64,000 bases of DNA from Bradyrhizobium diazoefficiens USDA 110. GTDB taxonomy: Bacteria; Pseudomonadota; Alphaproteobacteria; Rhizobiales; Xanthobacteraceae. The notes below the pieces were generated by a model. It saw only the letters and a program-made list of their open reading frames with translations. It had not been told where the DNA came from and searched no databases. This document shows positions 16,830 to 25,342 of this stretch, one piece after another. The stretch spans positions 1,302,001 through 1,366,000 of the forward strand of contig NC_004463.1 in the NCBI RefSeq assembly GCF_000011365.1, given 5' to 3'. A program made the translations under genes and the position numbers. Positions within the stretch are counted from its first letter, which is position 1. Each line of letters begins with the position of its first letter.

Positions 16830-18059
16830 CTACTCCGCCGCCAGCGACTTTTGCTTGAGCGGCAGGCCGAGGCGGTCCCACACTTGCAACAGGGCTTCGG
16901 CGAGCTGATCGATCAGGCCGTCATCGTGATAGGGCGAGGGCGTGATGCGCAGGCGCTCGGAGCCCTTGGCGACGGTCGGATAGTTGATCGGCTGGATGTA
17001 GATGCCGTGCTCTTCGAGCAGCAGGTCGGAGGCCTGCTTGCACTTCTCGGCATCGCCGATGAACAGCGGCACGATGTGGGTGTCGCTCGACATCACCGGG
17101 AGACCGGCGGCGTTGAGGATCGCCTTGACGCGGGCGGCGCGGTCCTGGTGGCGCTCGCGCTCCCAGCTCGAGGTCTTCAGGTGCTTGATCGCGGCGGTCG
17201 CGGCCGAGCAGATCGCCGGCGGCAGCGCGGTGGTGAAGATGAAGCCCGGCGCATAGGAGCGCACGGCGTCGATGATCTGGCCGTTGGCGGCGATGTAGCC
17301 GCCGAGGCAGCCGAACGCCTTGGCCAGCGTGCCTTCGAGAATGTCGATGCGATGCATGACGCCGTCACGCTCGGCGATGCCGCCGCCGCGCGGGCCGTAC
17401 ATGCCGACCGCGTGGACTTCGTCGACATAGGTCATCGCGTTATATTTCTCGGCGAGATCGCAGATCTTGGCGAGCGGAGCGACGTCGCCGTCCATGGAAT
17501 AGAGGCTCTCGCAGGCGATCAGCTTCGGCCGGTTCGCACCCGCCGCCTTCAACAGCGCTTCGAGGTCGGCGAGATCGTTGTGGCGGAACACTTGCCGCTC
17601 GCAGCCGGACTGGCGGATGCCCTCGATCATTGAATTGTGGTTGAGCTCGTCCGACAGGATCAGGCAGTTCGGAATGAGCTTTGCGATGGTCGCGATGCCG
17701 GTCTGGTTCGAGACATAGCCCGAGGTGAACAGCAGCGCGGCTTCCTTGCCGTGGAGATCGGCGAGCTCGGCCTCGAGCTGCACCAGCGGATGATGCGTGC
17801 CGGCGATGTTGCGGGTGCCGCCCGCGCCGGTGCCGACGCGCGTTGCGGTCTCGACCATGGCGCCGACGACCTTCGGATGCTGACCCATGCCGAGATAGTC
17901 GTTGGAGCACCAGATCACGACGTCGCGCTTGCCCTTGGGCGAGTGCCAGATCGCATGCGGAAATCGGCCCGCCATGCGTTCCAGATCGGCGAACACGCGG
18001 TAACGCCGTTCAGTGTGGAGGCGATCGAGGGCGGAATTAAAGAACTGGCTGTAATCCAT
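16830..18059 (-). CDS. hemA: 5-aminolevulinate synthase
   Basis: This PLP enzyme condenses glycine and succinyl-CoA to 5-aminolevulinate, the first step of heme synthesis in alphaproteobacteria. The 409-residue product has the glycine-rich [20 protein letters not shown], the cofactor region [15 protein letters not shown] and the PLP lysine Lys247 in [15 protein letters not shown]. The ATG at 18059 gives the classical MDYSQFF start; an upstream TTG would add two residues. A perfect FixK/FNR box lies about 140 bases upstream, fitting oxygen-responsive expression reported for rhizobial hemA. Confidence 0.97.
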   Translation of the reverse strand: MDYSQFFNSALDRLHTERRYRVFADLERMAGRFPHAIWHSPKGKRDVVIWCSNDYLGMGQHPKVVGAMVETATRVGTGAGGTRNIAGTHHPLVQLEAELADLHGKEAALLFTSGYVSNQTGIATIAKLIPNCLILSDELNHNSMIEGIRQSGCERQVFRHNDLADLEALLKAAGANRPKLIACESLYSMDGDVAPLAKICDLAEKYNAMTYVDEVHAVGMYGPRGGGIAERDGVMHRIDILEGTLAKAFGCLGGYIAANGQIIDAVRSYAPGFIFTTALPPAICSAATAAIKHLKTSSWERERHQDRAARVKAILNAAGLPVMSSDTHIVPLFIGDAEKCKQASDLLLEEHGIYIQPINYPTVAKGSERLRITPSPYHDDGLIDQLAEALLQVWDRLGLPLKQKSLAAE

Positions 18060-18192
18060 CGGCAAACCTGCAACGGAACCTGACCAAGGGGCGCATCTTC
18101 TTAGAGCTTTTCCAGCTCCAATGTCTATGCGCTATCCCACATTTGGCCCTGGAGGGCATTTGGGCAAAATGCCCTATCGTGCGATTTGAAAC

Positions 18193-18206
18193 TTGATCCC
18201 GATCAA
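18193..18206. promoter_or_regulatory. FixK/FNR-type box between hemA and the dehydroquinase gene
   Basis: TTGATCCCGATCAA is a perfect TTGAT-N4-ATCAA palindrome, the consensus for FNR/FixK regulators. It is about 140 bases from the hemA start and about 130 bases from the divergent gene start, so it could serve either. Oxygen control of Bradyrhizobium hemA through an FNR-like site is known from memory. Confidence 0.85.
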
Positions 18207-18329
18207 AGAACTCACCGGCTTGTGTAATGCTGCTTTGCGGTAAGTACCGGGAGGGGCCGACATGGCAGCCTGGGGCTGCCTGGGCTCGGCAACACAATTC
18301 AGCAGATTATCATTCGAAAGGACCCTCCC

Positions 18330-18761
18330 ATGAAGCGCGTGATGATCCTCAACGGTCCCAACCTCAACATGCTCGGCATCCGCGAGCCGCACATCTACGG
18401 CACCACGACGCTCGCAGAGGTCAATGCGAGCTGCGAGGAAGCCGCCGCGAAGCTCGGGCTCAAGCTCGCCTTCCACCAGTCCAACCATGAAGGCGTGCTG
18501 GTCGACCTGATCCAGTCGGCGCGGCAGGACGCCGATGCGATCGTCATCAACCCGGCCGGCCTGTCCTTCACCTCGGTCTCGATCATGGACGCGATCAAGA
18601 CATTCGAAGGCCCGGTGCTGGAAGTCCACATCTCCAACATCCACGCCCGTGACGAATATCACCGGCACTCGAAGATCTCGTTCGTGGCGACCGGCGTGAT
18701 CTGCGGGCTGGGGCCGTTCGGCTACATCGCGGCGCTGCACGCGATTGCGAATATGAAGTGA
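18330..18761 (+). CDS. aroQ: Type II 3-dehydroquinate dehydratase family protein (possibly divergent paralogue)
   Basis: The 143-residue product has the family landmarks LNGPNLNMLGIREP, Tyr23 in HIYGTTTL, QSNHEG, His100 in HISNIHAR and the glycine-rich end ATGVICGLG. The enzyme removes water from 3-dehydroquinate in the shikimate pathway. One position differs: the usual INPAA(Y/L)THTS block reads INPAGLSFTS, so the normally conserved substrate-contact histidine is Phe80. The start has an AAAGGACC ribosome site. Confidence 0.83.
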   Translation: MKRVMILNGPNLNMLGIREPHIYGTTTLAEVNASCEEAAAKLGLKLAFHQSNHEGVLVDLIQSARQDADAIVINPAGLSFTSVSIMDAIKTFEGPVLEVHISNIHARDEYHRHSKISFVATGVICGLGPFGYIAALHAIANMK

Positions 18762-18820
18762 AATGCTGCCGCAGCGACGGTCTGCTCCCTCGCTCCGCTT
18801 GCGGGGAGAGGCGAAAAAAA

Positions 18821-19882
18821 TCACGTCGTCCGAAACTGCAGCACGCCGTCCTTGGTCTCCGCCGTCAGCCGGCCCTCGACGATCATGTAGTTGACGTGGG
18901 CGACCAGTTCGCCGGCGGCAAAACCCATCTGGTGTTCGTCCAGCACGTGCTTGTTGAACACCACGGGCACCAAGGCGCGCGAAGTCTGCGGCACCTCGCG
19001 GCAGGCTTCCGCGATCAGGCGGCAGCGCTCCTCGTGGTGGTCGGCGAGCTGCTTGATGCGGGTCTTGAGCCCGTAGAACGGCACGCCGTGGCCGGGCAGC
19101 ACCAGCAAATCATAGGGCAGCGTCGTGGTGAGGCTGGCGAGCGAAGCCAGATATTCGCCGAGCGAGTTCTGGTCGGGCTCGACCGCCCAGACGCTCACAT
19201 TCGGCGAGATCTTGCTCAGCACCTGGTCGGCGGAGAGGAACAGCTTGTCGTCGGCGCAATACAGCATCACCTGGTCGAGCGCATGGCCGCCGCCGGTGAT
19301 CACCTTGAAGCGGCGCGTGCCAATCACGACGTCGTCGCCATGCGAGATGCGGCGGTAGGACGGCGGCAGCACCGAGACGCGCTTGAGATAGTCCTGGCCG
19401 CGGCCGAGCAGCTTTTCGGTGAGCGACTCGTCCATGCCGTGGCGGCGGAAGAACAGCCGCTGCGCTTCGCGTCGCTCCTCGGTGCCGCGATTCTGGTGAT
19501 AGACCGATTGCAGATATTCGACCTGCGACATCACCAGCGGGCAGTTGAACCGCTCGACGATCCACCCCGCAAGCCCGACATGATCGGGGTGGGAGTGAGT
19601 GACGATCAGGCGCGTGATGTTGACGCCCTTGAGCGGGCCGTCGAACAGCTTCGTCCAGGCCTCGATCGTCTCCTCGTTGCCGAAGCCGGCGTCGACCATG
19701 GCGTAACCGTCGCCGTCGGCGAGCAGGTAGATGTTCACATGGTTGAGGCGGAACGGCAGCTTCAGCCGCGCCCACAACACGCCGGGCTTCACCTCCACGA
19801 CCTCGTCGGGGCCGGGATGCTGGTCCCAGGGATAACGCAGGGCCTCCGCGGAGGACTGCACGGTGTCGGTCTTCGCGTTCAT
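18821..19882 (-). CDS. Metallo-beta-lactamase-fold hydrolase
   Basis: The 353-residue product has the metal-binding THSHPDHVG motif, a second histidine in TGGGHALDQ, and a third in LPGHGVPFYG with an aspartate in LSADQVL. Together these build the dinuclear site of the MBL fold. The C-terminal helical extension resembles the RNase Z-like/glyoxalase II-like MBL proteins with a winged-helix-like tail. The exact substrate cannot be read from sequence; a thioester or lactone hydrolase is likely. Confidence 0.85.
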   Translation of the reverse strand: MNAKTDTVQSSAEALRYPWDQHPGPDEVVEVKPGVLWARLKLPFRLNHVNIYLLADGDGYAMVDAGFGNEETIEAWTKLFDGPLKGVNITRLIVTHSHPDHVGLAGWIVERFNCPLVMSQVEYLQSVYHQNRGTEERREAQRLFFRRHGMDESLTEKLLGRGQDYLKRVSVLPPSYRRISHGDDVVIGTRRFKVITGGGHALDQVMLYCADDKLFLSADQVLSKISPNVSVWAVEPDQNSLGEYLASLASLTTTLPYDLLVLPGHGVPFYGLKTRIKQLADHHEERCRLIAEACREVPQTSRALVPVVFNKHVLDEHQMGFAAGELVAHVNYMIVEGRLTAETKDGVLQFRTT

Positions 19883-20007
19883 GCTACCGACTTAAACCCG
19901 CCGGGCGCGCCGCGCCAGCCGAAAAAGGACGCGGGGGTGGCTCGCATAGCGGTCATTCCGCGCCGGATTTTTCCGTGACCCGGATGGAGCGCAGCCCAAA
20001 AATGCCG

Positions 20008-20100
20008 GTCATTCCGGGGTGCGCGTGAGCGCGAACCCGGAATCTGGAGGTCGTCGCGCGAGATTCCGGGTTCGGCGCTTAGCGCCGCCCCGGAATGACA
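20008..20100. repeat. Dispersed repeat with CATTCCGG ends
   Basis: The element begins GTCATTCCGGGG and ends with CCCCGGAATGAC, an inverted terminal pair, with an internal ATTCCGGGTTCGG. It lies between the MBL-fold gene and the chemoreceptor. Confidence 0.6.
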
Positions 20101-20101
20101 A

Positions 20102-22255
20102 TCAGGCCGCTCGCATGCTGTTGAGGAACGCGTCGATCTCCCCGCGCAGCAGGTCGGCCTCGCGGCGCAGTGCGTCGGAGGCGCCCAGCACCTCGCTCGC
20201 CGCAGCGCCGGCTTCGGCGGAGGCGGTGGAGACGCCGACGATGTTGCTGGAAACCTCGCTGGTGCCGCCGGCGGCATGCTGGATGTTGCGCGCGATCTCG
20301 CGGGTCGCCGCGCCCTGTTCCTCGACAGCCGCAGCGATCGTCGTGGTGACGTCGTTGATCTCGCCGATGATCCGGCCGATGCCCTGGATGGCGCCGACCG
20401 CCGAAGTCGTCACGTCCTGCATGCTGGCGATCTGGGTGCGGATCTCCTCGGTCGCCTTCGCGGTCTGGCTCGCGAGGCTCTTCACCTCGGAGGCGACCAC
20501 CGCGAAGCCGCGGCCGGCCTCGCCCGCGCGTGCCGCCTCGATGGTGGCGTTGAGCGCGAGCAGATTGGTCTGCGAGGCGATGGTCTGGATCAAATCGACC
20601 ACGACGCTGATACGGCTCGCGCTGTCGGCGAGGCTCTGCACCGTGGCGTCGGTCGCGCCGGCTTCGTCCACGGCCTTCTTGGCGATCCCGGCCGAGGTGA
20701 CCACCTGGCGGCTGATTTCGGCGATCGAGGACGACAGCTGCTCGGTGCCTGACGACACGGTCTGCACGTTGACCGAGGTCTCTTCGGCCGCGGAGGCGAC
20801 CGCGTTGACCAGCGCGTTGGACTGGTCGGCGGTGGTCGACATGCTCTGCGCGGTCGATTGCATCGAATTGGCGGACTGCGCCAGATTGTCCAGCGCGGAG
20901 CGCACCGTGCTTTCGAATTCGGCGATCTTCGCCTCGATGCGCGCGGCACGCTCGGCCTTGGCGACGCGGTCCTTGTCCTGTTCGCTCGCGAGCGCGCGGG
21001 CCTCGACCATGCTATCGCGGAACACGGTCAGCGTGTCGGTCATCGTGCCGATCTCGTCATTGTGCTTGGTACGCGCGATCTCGGTGTCGAGATCGCCGGC
21101 CGAGAGTGACTGCATGGCGCGCTGGAGGCCAGTGATCCGGCGCAGGATGTTGCGGCCGACATAGAGCCAGACGAACAGCGCCGAGCCGACCAGCATCAGC
21201 GCGCCCAGCGCCAGCATGACCGACGTCGCGAGCGAGATCTCCTGCCGCGCCTGGAAGGTCGACGCGTTGGTCTCCTTCTGCACGCCGTCGACGAGCTGCT
21301 GCACGCTGATGCCGAGGCCGACGTTGAGCTTACGCGTCTCGTCCAGGATGGTCTGGCCGTAGTCGATGGAGTCGAGCTCTTTCTCGCGCAGATTGAACAC
21401 GCCGGTCTTGCCGGTGCCGAGCGCGAGCAGCTTTTCCGCCGTCGCGCGCAGCATCTTGTTGCCCTGATTGTCCGACAGCAGATCGAGGTTCGACCGCAGG
21501 CGTCCTTGTGCCGTCTTGAATTCCTTCTGGATGTCATCGAGCTTGTCGCTCGTGTTCGCCGACAGCGCCGCGCTCATGTCGGCGGCTGCGAGATTGCCGC
21601 TGGCGACGACGTTGCCGAGCTGGCCGACGGTCTGCGCGGCTTCGGTGGCATCTTCGGCCGACAGGTTGGCCGAGCCGAGAATGGCGTTGACCCGGGTCTG
21701 CGCGTCCAGCATTGCCGGACTGGCCGCGCCCACGAAGGCGCCCTGGGCGCTGCGCAGCGCGTCATATTGCTTGTCGTGCAGGGCGGCAATGTCCAGCCGT
21801 TCGCGGGCGGCCTTGGCCAGGCTCTGGGCCGCCTCGTTGATGCTCTTCATCGTCTCGCTGAGTCCGGAGACGACGGCCTTGTCGCCGCCGAGCTCGATGA
21901 TCTCGTTGAGTTTCTGCTGCGTCTGCTCCTGCAATTCCCTGAGCTTCTTGGTGCGCTCGTTCAGGGCGTCCTCGCTTTGAGCCGCAAGCAGGGCGGGTCC
22001 CTGTGCCGCAAGGCTCGCGCTCAGGGCCGACAATTGCAGGCTGGCGGCGAGGCGCGGAATGTCCCGCCCGCTCAGTTCTGTCATGCGTCCGCCGAGATTT
22101 TGCAGCGCCAGGCCGGCGCCGGCCGCGATCACGAGGCCCATGCCCGCGATCACCGCGAAGGCGGTGAACAGGCTGCCGCGCACGCCCCATGTCGGCATCT
22201 TGAAACGAGGTCTCAAACGGCCAAGCAAACGGCCAACGCCCAGACGGATCGCCAT
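20102..22255 (-). CDS. Methyl-accepting chemotaxis protein
   Basis: This 717-residue chemoreceptor has TM1 at about residues 27-50 and a helical sensor region of about 280 residues. TM2 follows ([20 protein letters not shown]), then a HAMP domain and a long coiled-coil signalling domain with the hairpin tip [20 protein letters not shown]. The sensor region is helical-bundle-like, not Cache. It ends at a dispersed repeat. The ligand is unknown. Confidence 0.92.
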   Translation of the reverse strand: MAIRLGVGRLLGRLRPRFKMPTWGVRGSLFTAFAVIAGMGLVIAAGAGLALQNLGGRMTELSGRDIPRLAASLQLSALSASLAAQGPALLAAQSEDALNERTKKLRELQEQTQQKLNEIIELGGDKAVVSGLSETMKSINEAAQSLAKAARERLDIAALHDKQYDALRSAQGAFVGAASPAMLDAQTRVNAILGSANLSAEDATEAAQTVGQLGNVVASGNLAAADMSAALSANTSDKLDDIQKEFKTAQGRLRSNLDLLSDNQGNKMLRATAEKLLALGTGKTGVFNLREKELDSIDYGQTILDETRKLNVGLGISVQQLVDGVQKETNASTFQARQEISLATSVMLALGALMLVGSALFVWLYVGRNILRRITGLQRAMQSLSAGDLDTEIARTKHNDEIGTMTDTLTVFRDSMVEARALASEQDKDRVAKAERAARIEAKIAEFESTVRSALDNLAQSANSMQSTAQSMSTTADQSNALVNAVASAAEETSVNVQTVSSGTEQLSSSIAEISRQVVTSAGIAKKAVDEAGATDATVQSLADSASRISVVVDLIQTIASQTNLLALNATIEAARAGEAGRGFAVVASEVKSLASQTAKATEEIRTQIASMQDVTTSAVGAIQGIGRIIGEINDVTTTIAAAVEEQGAATREIARNIQHAAGGTSEVSSNIVGVSTASAEAGAAASEVLGASDALRREADLLRGEIDAFLNSMRAA

Positions 22256-22361
22256 CGAACTTCCCCCACGCTCTTGCTTCTGTTTTGTGGCGGGCAGTAT
22301 CGGCGGGGCCGGTTAAAAAAATCGCAATTGGTGCAATTGCTTGCGCTGGTTCCGCAGGGCG

Positions 22362-22395
22362 AAAAAAGAAGGGCCGGCAACGGGGCCGGCCCTTC
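22362..22395 (-). terminator. Intrinsic terminator of the porin gene
   Basis: Arms GAAGGGCCGGC (22368-22378) and GCCGGCCCTTC (22385-22395) enclose a six-base loop. On the minus strand the stem is followed by a run of T (22362-22367 region), typical of a rho-independent terminator. Confidence 0.85.
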
Positions 22396-22420
22396 GTCAG
22401 GATAAGGTTTTGCTAACCGA

Positions 22421-23146
22421 TCAGTAGCGCGCGACCGTCGAATTGGCCCAGTTGAAGCGATAGTTGACGCCCGCCTTGAAGGTGTGGTCGTCGGTGGTGA
22501 AGTTGCCGGTGCCCGCCAGCGGGCCCGCGGTGAAGTGCGCGTCGCCGAAATTGTAGTACTGGTACTCGGCCTTGGCCGACCAGTTCGGCGCGAACATGTA
22601 TTCGAGGCCGGCGCCGACGGTGTAGCCGTTGCGATGATCGCCATCGATGATGAAGCCGGTCGGCACGCCGCCGACGGTGACCTTCTCGTTGTTGTCCGAA
22701 TAGGCGTAGCCGCCCTTCACGTAGAGGAGGCCCGGACCCCAGGTGTAGCCGACGCGGCCGGTGATCGAGCCGAGGCCGCGCTGGTCGTTGGTGTAGGCGA
22801 CGCCGCCCGGAAACACCGCGCCGACGCTGCCGGAGAGCCAGGAATACTGGCCTTCGACGCCGACCACGAAGTTCGGGTTGAACTGCCAGTCAGCACCGAC
22901 CTGCACGCCGCCGAGGAAACGGCCGTTGCCGTTGTTGCCGGTGGAGAGGCCGTTGAAATTGTTGTCGCTGGAGAACGCGCCGCCGACATGGGCGCCGAGA
23001 TAGAATCCCGTCCAGTTGTAGATCGGCGCGACATAGGCCGGCGCGGGCGCCTTGTAGTAGTTGCGGTTGCCGAGATCGGCGCCGACGGCCGGCGCAGCGG
23101 CGCCCACCACGAGCAGCGCGACGGTCGCAAACAGAATCTTCTTCAT
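22421..23146 (-). CDS. Outer membrane beta-barrel protein (Omp25/RopB-like porin family)
   Basis: The 241-residue product has a signal peptide (MKKILFATVALLVVGAAAPAVGA). It then shows the N-terminal YNWTGFYLGAHVGGAFS block, alternating aromatic and polar strands, and a C-terminal FKAGVNYRFNW...VARY ending for barrel assembly. This is the small eight-stranded OmpA-like barrel family common in rhizobia. It is monocistronic with its own terminator. Confidence 0.9.
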   Translation of the reverse strand: MKKILFATVALLVVGAAAPAVGADLGNRNYYKAPAPAYVAPIYNWTGFYLGAHVGGAFSSDNNFNGLSTGNNGNGRFLGGVQVGADWQFNPNFVVGVEGQYSWLSGSVGAVFPGGVAYTNDQRGLGSITGRVGYTWGPGLLYVKGGYAYSDNNEKVTVGGVPTGFIIDGDHRNGYTVGAGLEYMFAPNWSAKAEYQYYNFGDAHFTAGPLAGTGNFTTDDHTFKAGVNYRFNWANSTVARY

Positions 23147-23369
23147 AGTCCAAACTCCAACACTTAGGTCCCCGGCAGGCGCGCTTTCCGCGCCGTCGTT
23201 GGTTTTGCAGATAGCTCGCTTTTGACGAAAATGCTGTCACATCCGTGGCACAGCGGCAGCCAACCTAACGTATTGGGCTGCAAATGATTTTCGTGCTTAA
23301 TGGCGACTTAAGAAATGCTGAAGGAAGGTTTAACTTGGCGTCTTTCCGGTAACTTGCGTGCGGCTCTTG

Positions 23370-23690
23370 TTAACCAAGACGCCGCCGCGCTTCATCGCGC
23401 ATCTGCGCGCGGAATGCCGCGCGCTTTGCCGGCCGGTCTTCCTCGCGTACGTCGTGGCGATCGAAGATGTCGAACTTCTCCAGGATCGGATAGCGCTCGC
23501 TCGCCATCGCGAGCACGCGCAGCACCTTGGTCGCCGACGGCGTCGGGCCGCTGACCTCCCAGCGCCGGATGGTGTCGGCGCCGCCGTTCTCCGGCAATCC
23601 GCACAGCCTGGCCATGTCGGCCGCGGTGAGCTTGCGCTCGAGGGCATCGGAAAGGTCGGCGCGGAGTTGCTTCAGTTCGGGGCCGGTCAT
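23370..23690 (-). CDS. Small helix-turn-helix DNA-binding protein
   Basis: This 106-residue protein carries an XRE-like helix-turn-helix at about residues 20-60 (LTAADMARLCGLPENGGADTIRRWE...PSATKVLRVL), followed by a charged tail. A short conserved regulator of this type is frequent in Bradyrhizobium. No antitoxin partner or prophage gene is next to it. Confidence 0.7.
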   Translation of the reverse strand: MTGPELKQLRADLSDALERKLTAADMARLCGLPENGGADTIRRWEVSGPTPSATKVLRVLAMASERYPILEKFDIFDRHDVREEDRPAKRAAFRAQMRDEARRRLG

Positions 23691-23882
23691 GTCAATCGCG
23701 TTCAGGGGAGCTGCTTATGGCAATGCACTAGCGCTGATTCGGGTCCATCCGAAGGCAGCGAGCGCACGCCCCGCGCTCCGGTACCTTTGTGTGCGCACGG
23801 AGTTATGAACGGAGTGCCCATGGAAATCTTCCGGCGAATGAACAGATGACACAGCGGGGCCCTAGCGATGAAGGGATCAGCC

Positions 23883-24170
23883 ATGACAACCGTCAAACTC
23901 GCCATTGCCGCGCTCATCACGACCGGACTGCTTGCCGTGCCGTTCGCGGCTGAGGCGAAGAAGCACCGGTCGAGCCGATATTACAGCACCAGTGTGGTGG
24001 CCCCGGCCTATGGCAGCGCCGGATTGCCGGCGACGCAGGGCAGGCCCGCTTACGGATCGTCCGGACAGACGGTCGGCACGGTCACGGCGCCGTCGATCGG
24101 AACGTACAACTGGCCGTCGGTCGGCGTGACCAATTCGGTCCCGACCTGGAGCAATACCAACCCGCGGTGA
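23883..24170 (+). CDS. Small exported protein, unknown function
   Basis: The start at 23883 is chosen because GAAGGGA lies six bases upstream; an ATG at 23868 is in frame. The 95-residue product has a signal peptide (IAALITTGLLAVPFAAEAKK) and a low-complexity mature part rich in Ser, Gly, Tyr and Pro (VVAPAYGSAG, ATQGRPAYGSSG). The family is not recognised; an envelope or extracellular location is likely. Confidence 0.65.
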   Translation: MTTVKLAIAALITTGLLAVPFAAEAKKHRSSRYYSTSVVAPAYGSAGLPATQGRPAYGSSGQTVGTVTAPSIGTYNWPSVGVTNSVPTWSNTNPR

Positions 24171-24189
24171 TGAGCGATTGCATCGCCCG

Positions 24190-24702
24190 TCAGCTCTCCG
24201 CGCCGCCCTTCTCAATGCCGAACACAAGGCAGGTCGTCGTCGCGTGCGCGAGCAGCCGGCCCTTCGTATCGGTGATGCGCGCTTCGGCGGTCGCGACGCG
24301 GCGGCCGGCGTTCAGTACGCGGCCTTCGGTGCGGATCACGCCGCTGGCCTCGCTCATGCCGCGCACGAACGAAATCTTGAATTCCAGCGTCGTGTAGCCG
24401 GTCCCGCCGGGCAGGGTGGTCTGCACCGCCAGCCCCATTGCGGAATCCAGCAATATCGCGGCGTAGCCGCCATGGACCGAGCCGATCGGGTTGTAGTGAC
24501 GCAGGCCCGGCACGCTGTGGATCACGACAATTCCAGGTTCGGCCCTGCAGTCGAACGGCTCGACCGTCTGCATGATCGGCGGTTCGGGCAATTCCCCGGA
24601 GAAGATCGCGCGGACAAAATCAAGCCCAGACATCGATGCCATCACGTCGATGGGCACGACACCGTATTCGATGGCCGGTTTGCCGACTTTGTCGTCCACC
24701 AT
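24190..24702 (-). CDS. PaaI-type hotdog-fold acyl-CoA thioesterase
   Basis: The 170-residue product has the hotdog signature HYNPIGSVHGGYAAILLDSAMG, with the His-Gly-Gly of the PaaI/YbgC-like group, and the later strand TTLEFKISFVRG. Such enzymes cleave acyl-CoA thioesters, often aromatic. A 14-base AT-rich palindrome sits just upstream of its start. The convergent neighbour is the small exported protein. Confidence 0.88.
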   Translation of the reverse strand: MVDDKVGKPAIEYGVVPIDVMASMSGLDFVRAIFSGELPEPPIMQTVEPFDCRAEPGIVVIHSVPGLRHYNPIGSVHGGYAAILLDSAMGLAVQTTLPGGTGYTTLEFKISFVRGMSEASGVIRTEGRVLNAGRRVATAEARITDTKGRLLAHATTTCLVFGIEKGGAES

Positions 24703-24725
24703 CGAGCGCCTCCAGACCTTATGAA

Positions 24726-24739
24726 ATGATATATATCAT
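24726..24739. promoter_or_regulatory. AT-rich perfect palindrome upstream of the thioesterase
   Basis: ATGATATATATCAT is a perfect 14-base palindrome, 24 bases upstream of the thioesterase start, in one of the most AT-rich stretches of the window. It could be a repressor operator or part of the promoter. Confidence 0.45.
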
Positions 24740-24772
24740 ATAATAAGGGATGGAAAAGAGCCAGAAGGCGGC

Positions 24773-24982
24773 TCAGGCGCCCCGGCCGCCCTGTTGCCCG
24801 ATCACGCAGCGCCATCCCGCGAGGCGCTCGGCCGGATGCTGGTTCATCCATTCGGCGAGCTGCGGCGCGCCCATCATGCAGGACTGCATCGAAACGTCAG
24901 CGAAGTCCGACGTGGTGACGATCTGCTCGTGACAATTGGCGGGAGAGGAGAGGCTGCAAAGCACGGCAATGATCTTGATCAC
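24773..24982 (-). CDS. Small conserved protein (69 residues), possibly exported
   Basis: The product starts with a short hydrophobic N-terminus (MIKIIAVLCSLSSP) and has four cysteines, including SMQSCMMGAP and GWRCVIGQ, which could form disulfides in the periplasm. The GTG start overlaps the stop codon of the 57-residue gene upstream (GTGA), indicating translational coupling. I recall similar small proteins in rhizobia but no function. Confidence 0.65.
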   Translation of the reverse strand: MIKIIAVLCSLSSPANCHEQIVTTSDFADVSMQSCMMGAPQLAEWMNQHPAERLAGWRCVIGQQGGRGA

Positions 24983-25152
24983 GACAGATTTTCCACGTTG
25001 CCGCCGACGGCGCGCCCGATCGTGGTCGTGTCGTGCCGCTCGCTGACCGGATCAGCGGGCGGGAAGATACTGTCATAGATCGCGCGTGCCTCCTGGATGA
25101 GGCGCAATCGTTCGCGCTCGGATCTTGAGACAAATTGAATAACCTGGCCCAT
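24979..25152 (-). CDS. Very small conserved protein (57 residues)
   Basis: The 57-residue reading frame begins MGQVIQFVSRSERERLRLIQ, continues EARAIYDSIFPPADPVSE and ends GGNVENLS. A charged amphipathic helix is followed by a flexible tail. Its stop overlaps the GTG start of the 69-residue gene by four bases, so the two form a coupled pair. Codon use and pairing support a real gene; I recall similar sequences in Bradyrhizobium but no function. Confidence 0.65.
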   Translation of the reverse strand: MGQVIQFVSRSERERLRLIQEARAIYDSIFPPADPVSERHDTTTIGRAVGGNVENLS

Positions 25153-25342
25153 GTTTGGCTCCGAAGAGTTTGGCGACCATCATCAGATGATGGAAATCAT
25201 TCCAAACCGATGTGGGGTGCGGCCCGGCGCTTTGAAGCTGTGCGGGCGGTCACGGGGAATAAAAAGCGCGTGACCGCGGCGTTGCGGCAGATGCGCTTCG
25301 ATTCGGTCCAATCGTCCGGGGCCGAACCGGATACCGTTCGCC

